Assembly (NCBI GenBank): GCA_006386115.1 | Contig: VFIW01000018.1 | Location: 496,001 to 560,000, forward strand | Reading direction: 5' to 3' | Length of the DNA stretch: 64,000 nt | DNA from: Globisporangium splendens | Lineage: Eukaryota; Oomycota; Peronosporomycetes; Pythiales; Pythiaceae | Part shown: in pieces, positions 19,534-29,049 of the stretch | Numbering within the stretch: position 1 is the first letter of the stretch | Layout: every line of letters starts with the position of its first letter | Translations under genes and position numbers: made by a program | Notes under the pieces: model-generated | Database searches by the model: none | Seen by the model: the letters and a program-made list of their open reading frames with translations, nothing else | Told to the model about the DNA's origin: nothing

Positions 19534-20476
19534 GCCTCTCCAGCTTATCCTCCGGGTGGTTCAATTTGACTGTCACCACGCGCAGTCGTCTAAACCACGA
19601 TAGGCAAGCAAATACGTTAGCATTAAACTGAATGAAGATTTGTTGCGAACCGCCACTCAAGATGACGCGAGTACCTGTTGTTGTTCTTGCGGTTGCTGCT
19701 GGAAATGGCGTTTCATCTGTGGTCACGTAGCGGAGCTCCCTTCACTGTTGCGCTCCCAGAGAAAGATGAAAAATGAAAGAGAAATGAGAAACCAGCGATC
19801 TTCGCATCGTTCTTCCTCTGCTGTACATGTCTGAACTTAGTCGAAACTTGCCTCTTGAAAAGCAAATCATGTAGAAAAAAGCACACTCCTGGAAGCATAT
19901 TTGTCCAAGAGGAAAGTGCAGAGGTCGCACACTCATCACCACAGGTTGCCCACACCCACCTAGCCTTGCAAAAGCGCAGCTTGTGCACATTCTCGCTTTC
20001 TCTTTGCTGACGGCAAGACATTTCGTCCAAAAAGAAAATTGAAGGATGTGGGTTGTAGATAGTCGACGTGCCTGGGATTTGTGGTGCGCTTGAGAGAAAC
20101 CTGCAGCGTATTTATGGATCTCGGGTTGTTATCAGCATGGACGATGAAAACAAAGCCAGCGCTTTTCCTTCATGCTGTTGCGAGTGCATTCTATTGTACA
20201 TACTTAAAGAAGCCTGAAGGCACACTATGAGGGAGTGTCGAAGTCGGCAACAACAAAATAATGAGACTACTTTATATATAAAAGCTCTCGGCAGTCTCCT
20301 TGCGTTGTTGAATTTTCCTAGAGTGAAGTAAGCTCTCCGCTCTTCACTCGAGAGGCCGAAAAAGTCGATGACGCCGAGTGCTGCTCACCAGCACCGATAC
20401 TAACAAAATCGTTCGCGCTGCCAACAGATGATAAATGCCGCGACGATCCCGCACTCGCGACTGAATCCGACGCCGG
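19534..20476. other. Intergenic; no gene recognised apart from a possible 5' exon
   Basis: An open frame at 19520-19726 (minus) begins MTTDETPFPAATART and overlaps the ankyrin start in another phase; it could be a 5' exon but no well-placed intron of normal length links them. The rest, including GC-balanced sequence around 20280 with TATATATAAA, shows no coding signal. Confidence 0.35.
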
Positions 20477-21729
20477 TCACACGGGAGTAGCAACCGCGGC
20501 TGTCATATCATCACTTGCTGCTGCAGCAGTTCCTTCAGAGCTCATTTTCTTCGTCATGGCTTCTCGCGCTTTCCGAGCGGCCGATTTTTGCTTTCGGCGA
20601 CGCAACATCCACTCGTACGTCCCATATCCGAGCCACATGAGCCACACGTGGAAGCCCAGCAGGATAAAGTACATCATCGTGCATGGGACCGAGATCAACA
20701 GACATGCGATCAGCAAGCCCTGGATGAACAGGCTCGTGAACCCCGCATGCTCGAAGGGCAAGTCGAGCCACGCAAGACAGAAGGACGCATACAGCACTTG
20801 CGACAAAAACTGAATCGCTCCTGGAGTTCAAGAAATGGACAAGAAGGAGTTGTCAGTACAGCCATGATAATGCAGCAATGAAGTTAATCCATGCACGTAC
20901 CTGTGCAAGCGATGGTGAAGAATTGCGCGTAATTGGCTTTTCCAACGCATGTCTGCAACCTACAAACATGGGGCAAAGCGCAAGACGACCTCAGTTATTT
21001 GCCAGCTATAATATGGAGTTTGGACGTGCAAGAGCGATTGCACGTACCATGTGCAGTGGTGATCGAGTCCAGGCACCGTTTTTCTGCAAATCGCGCAATA
21101 CCGAGCTTTCTCCCATCGCGGTCCGTTGAGTTTGACGCCGAACCAGCCACGCGGTAAGGTTTCTTGCACGTCCTTCGACGGATCAATGCTCTCGCAGGAG
21201 ATCCACGAGGTCACGAGCAGCAGGAACGCAGGTACATGGAAGCCCAAAGCAACATGTGTCTGTGCATGCATCAGAGCACAACAAAAGCGTCAGACATAGT
21301 AATCTCCAACCTATAGCAGCACATATCGCAAACTAGAAGTCGTACCAGTGCCACGACTCCGCGCGAGGCTTCGTCCTCGCCCTTTACGAGGAAACTTGTC
21401 GCTGCGACGTAGAAGCACACGGCGGACACGCTGTGCCCCGTCCACGAGATCACCTGGTCGCGCGCAAACGGTTGCTCGAAACCGTTCTTGCGCACATGGC
21501 CGAGCAGCAGTTTCCCAGTGGATTGCTCGGGTACGGACGACTCGGAGCGCGCCGCCACAGACTGCGCGTGCTCATCCGATGGTGGCAGTGGACGCGGAGG
21601 CGAGTTGGCGGTGGGACTCATGGCCGTTGCAGCAGAAGACGACGCGCGCGGCGGCTGCGAAGACGAAGAGGAGGAGGAAAGGGACGCGCGTGCCACTGCT
21701 ATTGCTGGTGCGTCTGCCTTGCTGTTCAT
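20477..21729 (-). CDS. DHHC-type protein S-acyltransferase (palmitoyltransferase)
   Basis: Four exons: 21346-21729, 21048-21259, 20901-20959 and 20477-20820 (minus), with GTACGT-type donors, give 332 residues. A Ser/Ala/Pro-rich cytosolic N-terminus of ~85 residues precedes two membrane helices (SVSAVCFYVAATSFLV and ALGFHVPAFLLLVTSWI). The catalytic Cys-rich domain is assembled across an exon join: RYCAICRKTVPGLDHHCTW, then LQTCVGKANYAQFF. It includes the active DHHC and the zinc-binding Cys. Two more helices follow (FTSLFIQGLLIACLLIS and MMYFILLGFHVWLMWL) and a basic C-terminus. The zinc-binding set looks reduced relative to canonical CRDs, because the first CxxC is preceded directly by RWEKARY. 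It attaches palmitate to cytosolic cysteines of membrane proteins; substrates are unknown. Confidence 0.88.
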
Positions 21730-22502
21730 CGCGCGCTGTCGCGGGTGGGCGGTTGACACGCGGTTCCTTCCTTCTTCGGCTAAGTAGCTCGTCGCAAGCG
21801 AGCGGTCCAATGCTGAGTTTCATGAGCAGCCGTCCTTTCCTGAGATAATGTGCCAATGTGGCACCCATGTGTTTAAAACATAATGGCAGGGTGAAGTAAA
21901 ACACATATATGTGGCAAACACAAATTTTCCAATACAAACACAAAGTGAAGAGAGATGAGAGAGGCGTTTTACACATAGATGGGTGTAGGGTTTGGAGTGT
22001 GTTTTTAACGCAGTGGGCTATCTTTTTGTGGGTCTGATATTTTTCCATTTTGACCGACAAGAAGGACCGAGAAAACGAAAGGATCATGTACACAAATTGC
22101 CACGATGTCGCGTAATGCAGCGCCAAATGGATCTGGCACTAAAAACGCAAAGATACGTCGCACCCTGCTGTATCATTTGTGTGTATGTATTTATTGCCTC
22201 GTTCTGGTACTGTGGCGCTGTCTTTCTCCATCAATGACCCGCAAGATCGGATCTTCTCGAGATGGATTTTTTGGGTTGTCCTCAGAATGGGTTCATCTGT
22301 CCTCATTGGTTAAAATCTGATCTCTGATAAGCGATACCATAGGTTCAAATAAGACTCTATTCTTGTAATTTTATCCAGTCATTATGGCAAACTGGCAATG
22401 TGAACACTGCGATTCAATTGGCCAAATCAATCGAAAAACTTTAAAATATTGTCCAATTAAATCACTTATAGACGCAGTGGCGACTGTTTGTGTGGCATTT
22501 CG
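21730..22502. other. Divergent intergenic region, no gene recognised
   Basis: Separates the DHHC enzyme from the F-box protein. AT-rich stretches (AATTTTATCC, AATATTGTCCAATTAAATC near 22446) lie just before the F-box start, and CCAAT-like words occur at about 22417 and 22453. No coding frame is convincing. Confidence 0.4.
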
Positions 22503-25187
22503 ATGGTGCAAATGGACGAGGAGCATGGCCAAGTGACGCAGCGCGGAGCTCCTCACTCGTCCTCAATGCGCGCTGCCTCCGCACGCTCTCCGTCTGCACC
22601 AGTCGACCTGCAGCTGAAGTTCACGCTGCTGCGCAATCTGAACGAGACCGTGAGCATCGCGAGTCGCCGCGTGTTCCAGACCCATCTGCTGCATTCGCAC
22701 TCGAGTCTCAGCGCGATCCGAGAGCATCTGCCCGAGTTGTGCGCGTTCGCGGATTCGTTGTTCCAGATTCCCAGCGTCAACGGCAATAAGGAGAGCGTCA
22801 GCAGCGCAAGCCGCGTGCAACGACATGCAGCTACGGCACGGCAAGCGTTTAGAGATCCAGAGGCGCAGTGGTTGGCGCGCAGTGCGGTGCAATCCGGCGT
22901 CGCAGCGTTGATGTGTGGCCAATTGGTTCGATGCGCGAGAGAGCGATTTGCAGCAAAGCAAGACGCTTCGGCTGCTCAACTGGTTCTATTGCTGCTCTGT
23001 GATCAACTGCTCATGCCGTGCACCGGGAAAGTCAGCGGTAGCTGCGAATGGCGCGATCGCAAGCCTTCGTACCATTCCATGCACTGTTTCTCAGTATGGG
23101 ACACGTTGCTGCCATTCCTAGAACGCATGGCAAAGCGGCTCCCGCATGTACTAGAACAAGTACTGGTTGATTTCACGGCCGTCCAGCCAACAACAAGTGG
23201 GTGGAAGAGACGCGTCAATTGCAATTTTGCGCACATCGTGGGACTATGGAGGCTGATGGAAGTGATTGGCGGAAGCAAAGAAGACGCGCAGCCAGCTGCC
23301 CCAGTTGCTGTGAGAGGACCGACGGACGAGGAACAAGACCCAGGCGCAATACTCTCGCTCTGTATGTCGGTGCTGCGATTTATGGTGCATTCGACATTGA
23401 TGAACAGCGAAGCGGGACGCAATGAAGACGAAGAGACAGAGAGTGGTCTGAAGAGCGCTTCTTTTTATGACGACCTGTTGATGGAGAAGTTTTTCTCGGG
23501 TTTGCAAGAGTTCATGTTCTACTGCCCTCGGTCAAAGCGTATCGCAAGAGCAGCACTGCGTGATTCCATTGTGGATCTTATTATCAAGTCTACAGAAGAT
23601 GCTTTCCGGCAAATCGGAGCGACTGCAGCACGACCAACAGCACCACTCGTACCTCCACGACTCGCTGTGTTCACCGCGGTGTCGTGTCTATTTGTGAAAG
23701 GATTGATTGGCGACGTCATGTCCAACCTGCTGAGTCACTTGCAGGATGAGACGAGGGCTCTCAAACCAAGCACTACGTCCACGAGAAATGGCGTACTTTA
23801 CTTTCTCGTGGGACTCGCAGCCCATGTGAGTTTGGTTCCGATGGACGCTATTCTCGGGTTGTTTGATTGTCTTCTCGACGTGTACACGAGCGAATCTGAG
23901 CGAGACACACGGATCTCTATCGCGTTCTGCATTGTGTACGTCGCACTCCATCGTATCGATGCATTGCACGCGTTTCGTGAAGAAAATGAGACAAGTGGTG
24001 CGCACGAAGACTCCCAGTCCAACTCGTCGTACGTTGCACTGTTGACTTTCCAGGGACGTTTCTGCGGCGAAGTCGAGAGCCATGACTTTTATGCATTGCC
24101 CTTGGAATGGATGGAGCTGCTCTGGAAGGAATGGTTCGAGTTGTCGAGCGACGACATCGCGTCCTTTGTGACCGAGTACGAAGTGCATCACGACGAGAGT
24201 GATGGAGCAATGGAGGATCAAGAGCATCCAGCGCCGCCACCAGATTTGTTGACGAAGTGCGAAGAGCTCATTCCATTCCGAAACCTGTCTGGGCTATTCC
24301 CACGACAGCTAAAGTTGCTCGACTGCCACTACATTGCGCCAGGAAGGATCGACGATGCGCTGCTCGATTCCGGTATTATCAGCGAGAACCACTCGAAACG
24401 TGCGTTCATTGACTGTGGAATGCTTCGTTCACGCAAGAAAGTGAAGCGAGCGATTGTTCCGGTGGATCCAGAGGTCGAAGAGCGCAAGCTGAATGTGCTG
24501 ATGCTGCCAGAGGTGATGGAGCGGGTGTGCTCGTTCATGAGCGCCAAGCGGCTCTGTCGACTCGCGGTCGTGTGCAAAGCATTTGCTGAGATCAGTCGAT
24601 GCGACTGGTTGTGGCAGCAACTGTGGATCGGGCTAACGTCGCGAGATCTCGAGCCCGTGCGATGTCACCATGGCGTCAAGTACGTCCATGACTGGCGACT
24701 TATGTATCGCAAACGATGGGATGCACGACGACGACTACGCAAGAGGCTGCGTACGCTGCAAGCTTCAAGCTCCCAGCGATTCCAGGGTGAAGATGTGGAC
24801 AGTATCGACTTTGGCAACGATTTTGGCATCGATGGTGACGAACTGATGGCTCGACCACCGTTTGCGGCTCGCATTTGCACGCATTGCGATTGTTACGAGC
24901 GTCTCAATTCCCAGGCTCAGACGGACGAGCACATGCAGCGTCACGAGAAATTCCGGTGTACCGATCGCGATACCTGCGGTGCGACTTTCACGAGTGTGAC
25001 GCAACTGAACAAGCATCAAAAGATGTTCCATCTGGAGTCAAGAGAGAAAAAGAAAGTGGTGAAAGAGCGGATTCCGTGTAGCCACGAAGGGTGTACCAAG
25101 ACGTACACGTCGCTGAAGCGATTAGAGTCTCATCGAAAGACGCACGATCCTGCCAGCGTCTCTGAACCGCTCATGGCAGTCGAGTGA
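22503..25187 (+). CDS. F-box protein with C2H2 zinc fingers and long helical N-terminal domain
   Basis: An intronless 894-residue protein. Residues ~30-600 are mostly helical, without a clear named domain (for example LVLLLLCDQLLMPC, GVLYFLVGLAAHVSLVPMDA, VALLTFQGRF), and could be an armadillo-like or RRN3-like scaffold. An F-box follows at about 665-710: LMLPEVMERVCSFMSAKRLC, RLAVVCKAFAEIS, then WLWQQLW. The C-terminus has three zinc-finger-like units: CTHCDCYERL...H...H, CTDRDTCGATFTSVTQLNKH and CSHEGCTKTYTSLKRLESH. F-box proteins recruit SKP1-CUL1 ubiquitin ligases, so this could be a nucleic-acid- or chromatin-linked substrate receptor. The combination with a large N-terminal helical region is not one I recognise. 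Function is inferred from modules only. Confidence 0.75.
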   Translation: MVQMDEEHGQVTQRGAPHSSSMRAASARSPSAPVDLQLKFTLLRNLNETVSIASRRVFQTHLLHSHSSLSAIREHLPELCAFADSLFQIPSVNGNKESVSSASRVQRHAATARQAFRDPEAQWLARSAVQSGVAALMCGQLVRCARERFAAKQDASAAQLVLLLLCDQLLMPCTGKVSGSCEWRDRKPSYHSMHCFSVWDTLLPFLERMAKRLPHVLEQVLVDFTAVQPTTSGWKRRVNCNFAHIVGLWRLMEVIGGSKEDAQPAAPVAVRGPTDEEQDPGAILSLCMSVLRFMVHSTLMNSEAGRNEDEETESGLKSASFYDDLLMEKFFSGLQEFMFYCPRSKRIARAALRDSIVDLIIKSTEDAFRQIGATAARPTAPLVPPRLAVFTAVSCLFVKGLIGDVMSNLLSHLQDETRALKPSTTSTRNGVLYFLVGLAAHVSLVPMDAILGLFDCLLDVYTSESERDTRISIAFCIVYVALHRIDALHAFREENETSGAHEDSQSNSSYVALLTFQGRFCGEVESHDFYALPLEWMELLWKEWFELSSDDIASFVTEYEVHHDESDGAMEDQEHPAPPPDLLTKCEELIPFRNLSGLFPRQLKLLDCHYIAPGRIDDALLDSGIISENHSKRAFIDCGMLRSRKKVKRAIVPVDPEVEERKLNVLMLPEVMERVCSFMSAKRLCRLAVVCKAFAEISRCDWLWQQLWIGLTSRDLEPVRCHHGVKYVHDWRLMYRKRWDARRRLRKRLRTLQASSSQRFQGEDVDSIDFGNDFGIDGDELMARPPFAARICTHCDCYERLNSQAQTDEHMQRHEKFRCTDRDTCGATFTSVTQLNKHQKMFHLESREKKKVVKERIPCSHEGCTKTYTSLKRLESHRKTHDPASVSEPLMAVE

Positions 25188-25362
25188 AGTCGCGTGGGTG
25201 AAAATGCGGCAGTGAGTGCTACAAAAAATCGAGAAAAGAGACTATTCTTAGTGTCTGCTATCCTAAGAACGCGAGAAGCTCATTTTGCATTGGAACTCGT
25301 TGAGATTCTTTACTCAGAGGCGACAAACGCAATTTGTTGTGAGTTTGTGTGAGCTCAGCAGC

Positions 25363-26982
25363 ATGGAGAGGGTGGTCGCGGACGGTGTGCCGACGGCGAA
25401 TGTGTTGCGGATGACTGCCGAGCGCACCGGCAAGACCAGCAGCAATGGTGACGAGATCCAGCGAATCTGCGACTATTTAGTCAAGTACGTGCGTCTTTTG
25501 CTATTTGAGCATGCTGTTTCTGGTCTTGACTGACTCAAGAGTACTATCGTTGCTCTTCGCTGCTTTGGCAGTAAGCACTGGTTCCAGACTGCTGGCGATT
25601 TGCGGGTGGCGCAGTTTGCAACTGAGGAATGGCACTCGTACGTATGGCTTGATTTATTGGCGCTCCTATTCGCGTAGATGGAGACATTGACAGGTGGTTT
25701 TCCTTGTTCTTGTAGGCTGCAAATTCCATCGCGCCTCAAGATCGCGGTGCAGCAAGTGCTGGACGGCGTCGAGTGCATGCAGGAACCAGCATCAGTAAGC
25801 TATGGATACGGTCAGCAGTACTACTACGCCGCGGATGGCTCAATTATCCAGCATCAAGGTGAGACTGCAGCTTCAGGATGGCCATCAGACCAGAGTGCGG
25901 CAGGGTATGAAGGCTATTACTATGGGCACAGTGGCTCGCCGTACCCATCTGCGGCATCGTCCGAAGTGTCGTCGCCAACTGAAGCGTACGAGTGCCAGTA
26001 TAGCGGATTTGCTTCTGCCCCAAGTGATGGTGATGGATCATATGCAGCTGGATATGCTCACGTCCAAGGTGTCTATGCTGCTCATGACAGCAAAGGATAC
26101 TACGAGCATTCAGCCAGCGTCATTTCCAGTAACAGCCCAGAGGAGCAGCCAAAGGAAGCGACTGAAGTTGAGTACCCAAGCGAGACGTACGCAAGCGACC
26201 AAGATGTCGTCGAAGCGCATGCAGTCGTGGTCGAAGACGCGACGACCTACGAAGAGATTTTGGCATCAACAGCCCGACACGATCCGCCGCCACTGCATTC
26301 CCAGCCTCAGGAATGGAGCTGTCGTCAATGCGCGTATCTAAATCCCATGACCGAGTCGTTTTGTGAAATGTGCGCCGATCATATCTCGGTACCCGTTCTG
26401 GCTGCCTCTCCAGCTACTACCAGTGGGCATGGCACTGCGACGACGATGCCATCACCGTTGCCATCGTACGCGTACAGCGCAAGCGGGATCTATGGGCCGA
26501 AGATTTCTTCTGAATCGCCACCACCAGCAGTGGCAGTCGTGATATCGCCTTCGTCTGCATCTTTAGCACTGCGTCACAGCCTGCAATCCGGTGGTGCTGG
26601 CACCTTGCAAAATGCCTCGACACCTCCATTATCACCACTGTACGCTCCATCAGCCCCATCATATGACGACGCCATGGCATACGAGGATGCGGCATTGTCT
26701 CCTGCTGTGGTGGCAGTGGCGACAGTGCTGTCACCATCGTTTTCATGCAGTGCTGCAAGGCAATTGGCGTTCCAGACCAGCGACGATGACACTCCGACGG
26801 TGCTCATCCACCCGACCAAAGCGGTTCTTCTGCAACCGCAGCAGCAGGCGGACTTCCTCGCACTGGCATTTAACAAGGAAGCGTCCAATGGCGCCAAAGG
26901 AAGTGACAGCAGCAGTCCCATGGCGGCCAAGCACGATCAAGTGCGACGAAGCGAAGACGCATGCACGGAGTGCTCCTTTTGA
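25363..26982 (+). CDS. RanBP2-type zinc-finger protein with Tyr/Ser/Pro-rich low-complexity region
   Basis: Three exons: 25363-25484, 25572-25637 and 25716-26982 (GTACGT donors, CAG/TAG acceptors) give 484 residues. The N-terminus is a small helical module spanning the joins (DEIQRICDYLVN, KHWFQTAGDLRVAQFATEEW, LQIPSRLKIAVQQVLDGV). Next comes a Tyr/Gly/Ser/Gln-rich stretch with repeated SYGYGQQYYYA-like words, of the kind seen in phase-separating RNA-binding proteins. At about residues 262-287 lies a RanBP2 zinc finger, EWSCRQCAYLNPMTESFCEM followed by C, with W-x-C-x2-C...C-x2-C spacing. The tail is Ser/Pro/Ala-rich. RanBP2 fingers bind ubiquitin or single-stranded RNA. A role in RNA or ubiquitin binding is likely, but the precise family is not recognised. 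Confidence 0.7.
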
Positions 26983-27216
26983 CATTGCAGCTCCTCCATC
27001 GCAGTGATTGCGCAAAACCAAGAGAAAATAGACCATCATTCTGACTCGATGAATACTTTTTGTGTTTCATAGTACATCCTGATTCTGGTGGTTTGGCTTT
27101 CAGAAAAAGAACAGTTGTGTGTGCGTATTCTTTTGTTGTGTACTGTACACTATCCAATTCTTCAGCAACACACAATTGCACATCACACAACGAAAAAGCC
27201 CACGAAGACGACGACG

Positions 27217-29001
27217 ATGCTGCGCGTCGTCGCTTGCGTTCAGCGGACCGCGCATCGCCGCAACGCAGCGCTCAGCAGTAGCAGAAGCGCATTCGCTTCT
27301 CTAGCTACTGGCTCTGGTGGCACTTCTGCTCGTCGCTCCGCTGCTGCGAACGCTTCCGCGCGCGCCACCGTCCAGTACAAAAATCCGTTCTACAACGATG
27401 AACCACCGGCACCCGTGGAGCCGCTGGTGGCAATCGCGCCCTCGTATGAGCTGTATCCGAACCAAGTGCATTGCTTCCTGGGTCTGAACGGCAGCGGCAA
27501 GTCGCGCTTCCTCGACCAGTTGCAGCGCGCAGCGACGGCAGCAGCGCGATCAGCGTCCTCGTCCGAGGTGCAAAGACGCTGCCGCGTGTCGAGTCTCAGT
27601 CTCGATGCGCACCGCGAGTTCGTGGCTTTGCATGGCGAGAAGGTCGTTGCGAATGTACTGGGCGGTGTTGGCTCGCCGAGCGCCCGCGACCTGATTGTGC
27701 GATTGGGGCTGTACCCGGTGTGGGAGTCCTGTGTGAAGCACCTCTCGACAGGCGAGATGCGCAAGCTCATGCTCGCCGAGACGCTGCTGCGAGTGCCGCG
27801 CGCGAATGTGCTGATCCTTGACCAACCGTTCGATGGACTCGACAAAGCGGCGAGGAAGCAACTGGAGTGGATGCTCGGTCAACTCACGCGCGGGTTCACG
27901 CGGCTGCTGGTGGAGACCGGGGGCCGCAACGACGCGTTTGCGTACAAGACCCAGGTACTGCTCGTCGCGAATCGACTGGAGCAAGTGTTTCCCGATATCC
28001 TCACGCACATGGTGCTCATGAAGACGGTCGGCTCTGAACAAAGCTGTGGTGACAAGCAAGACGAAGCGAGCAGTGGATTGGAGAACTCGAATGCTTGGAG
28101 TCTGGAGATGCTGCCATGGAATGTCGAGGGCCAAGCGAACGATCCAGAGCTGCTGCATGACCAGTTGCGCTCGTTTTTCGACAAGGAGAGTACGAAGCGT
28201 GTGCAGGTGACGCCAGACGAGATGGTCGCGATCGTCAAAGAGCTGTTCGATTGCAGCGAGGACGAAGACGACGCTGCGGAGTCTCTTGAGCAAGCTCCCG
28301 CAGTCGATTTGCGCCAGGTCTCGATCGCGTACGACGAGCGGCGCGTGCTGCTCGATGCGATTGATTTCCAGCGCCATCGCCATGAGCACTGGGTGCTGCT
28401 GGGGCCAAACGGCTCTGGGAAAAGCTCGCTCATGCGCGTCTTGATGCAGGTTCCAGGTCACGGTCTCACAAGTGGCGACGTGCTGATTAATGGGGATAAC
28501 ATCGCGTTGGCTCCTGAAGATGCACAATCGAAACAACGGCGGCAGGTCGAAGCGATTTCAACGGATCAGCACATCCAGTTGCTGCACCAAAGCGTGCTCA
28601 GCGACCAGGAGAAGGAGACGATGACGGCGCTCGAGCTGATCGCTGAGCACGCCGCGTCGACCGAGAAAGCGCATCTTGCGGCCAAATTACTGGCTTTGCC
28701 TCTTGACGCGATCAGGACGCGCAGTCTTGCGGAGCTGTCGCAGGGCGAACAAAAGCTCGTGCTGATCGCGCGCACGATCGCGACGTGCCCCGAGGTGCTG
28801 ATCCTGGACGAGATCACGCACGGTCTCGACCCGTTTAACCGGCAGCACGTGCTGGATGTCGTGAACGCCATCGGCACGCACGCGAAGCGCAAGACACACT
28901 TGATCCTCATCACGCACCACGAGGACGAGATCACCGAGTGCTTTACGAGCGTCGTCGAGATCGCCGACAAACAACTGGTCGAACGACCGCCAAGGCAATA
29001 G
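27217..29001 (+). CDS. Tandem ABC ATPase (ModF/PhrA-like), probably mitochondrial
   Basis: An intronless 594-residue soluble protein. The first ~50 residues are Arg/Ala/Ser-rich without acids (MLRVVACVQRTAHRRNAALS), suggesting a mitochondrial targeting peptide. Two nucleotide-binding domains follow. In NBD1 the Walker A is GLNGSGKS, the signature LSTGEMRKLMLAE and the Walker B VLILDQPFDGLD. In NBD2 the Walker A is GPNGSGKSS, the signature LSQGEQKLVLIAR, the Walker B VLILDEITHGLD, and a switch His sits in LILITHHEDE. There are no membrane helices. NBD1 has Gln in place of the catalytic Glu after Walker B (LDQP), so one site may be degenerate. This layout matches the ModF/ABCI-type twin ATPases of bacteria and plastid-bearing lineages; the cellular role is not known. 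Confidence 0.8.
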   Translation: MLRVVACVQRTAHRRNAALSSSRSAFASLATGSGGTSARRSAAANASARATVQYKNPFYNDEPPAPVEPLVAIAPSYELYPNQVHCFLGLNGSGKSRFLDQLQRAATAAARSASSSEVQRRCRVSSLSLDAHREFVALHGEKVVANVLGGVGSPSARDLIVRLGLYPVWESCVKHLSTGEMRKLMLAETLLRVPRANVLILDQPFDGLDKAARKQLEWMLGQLTRGFTRLLVETGGRNDAFAYKTQVLLVANRLEQVFPDILTHMVLMKTVGSEQSCGDKQDEASSGLENSNAWSLEMLPWNVEGQANDPELLHDQLRSFFDKESTKRVQVTPDEMVAIVKELFDCSEDEDDAAESLEQAPAVDLRQVSIAYDERRVLLDAIDFQRHRHEHWVLLGPNGSGKSSLMRVLMQVPGHGLTSGDVLINGDNIALAPEDAQSKQRRQVEAISTDQHIQLLHQSVLSDQEKETMTALELIAEHAASTEKAHLAAKLLALPLDAIRTRSLAELSQGEQKLVLIARTIATCPEVLILDEITHGLDPFNRQHVLDVVNAIGTHAKRKTHLILITHHEDEITECFTSVVEIADKQLVERPPRQ

Positions 29002-29049
29002 AACGTAAAGAAGCATAGACAAATACACAAGGAATTGGTTGCATTACAA

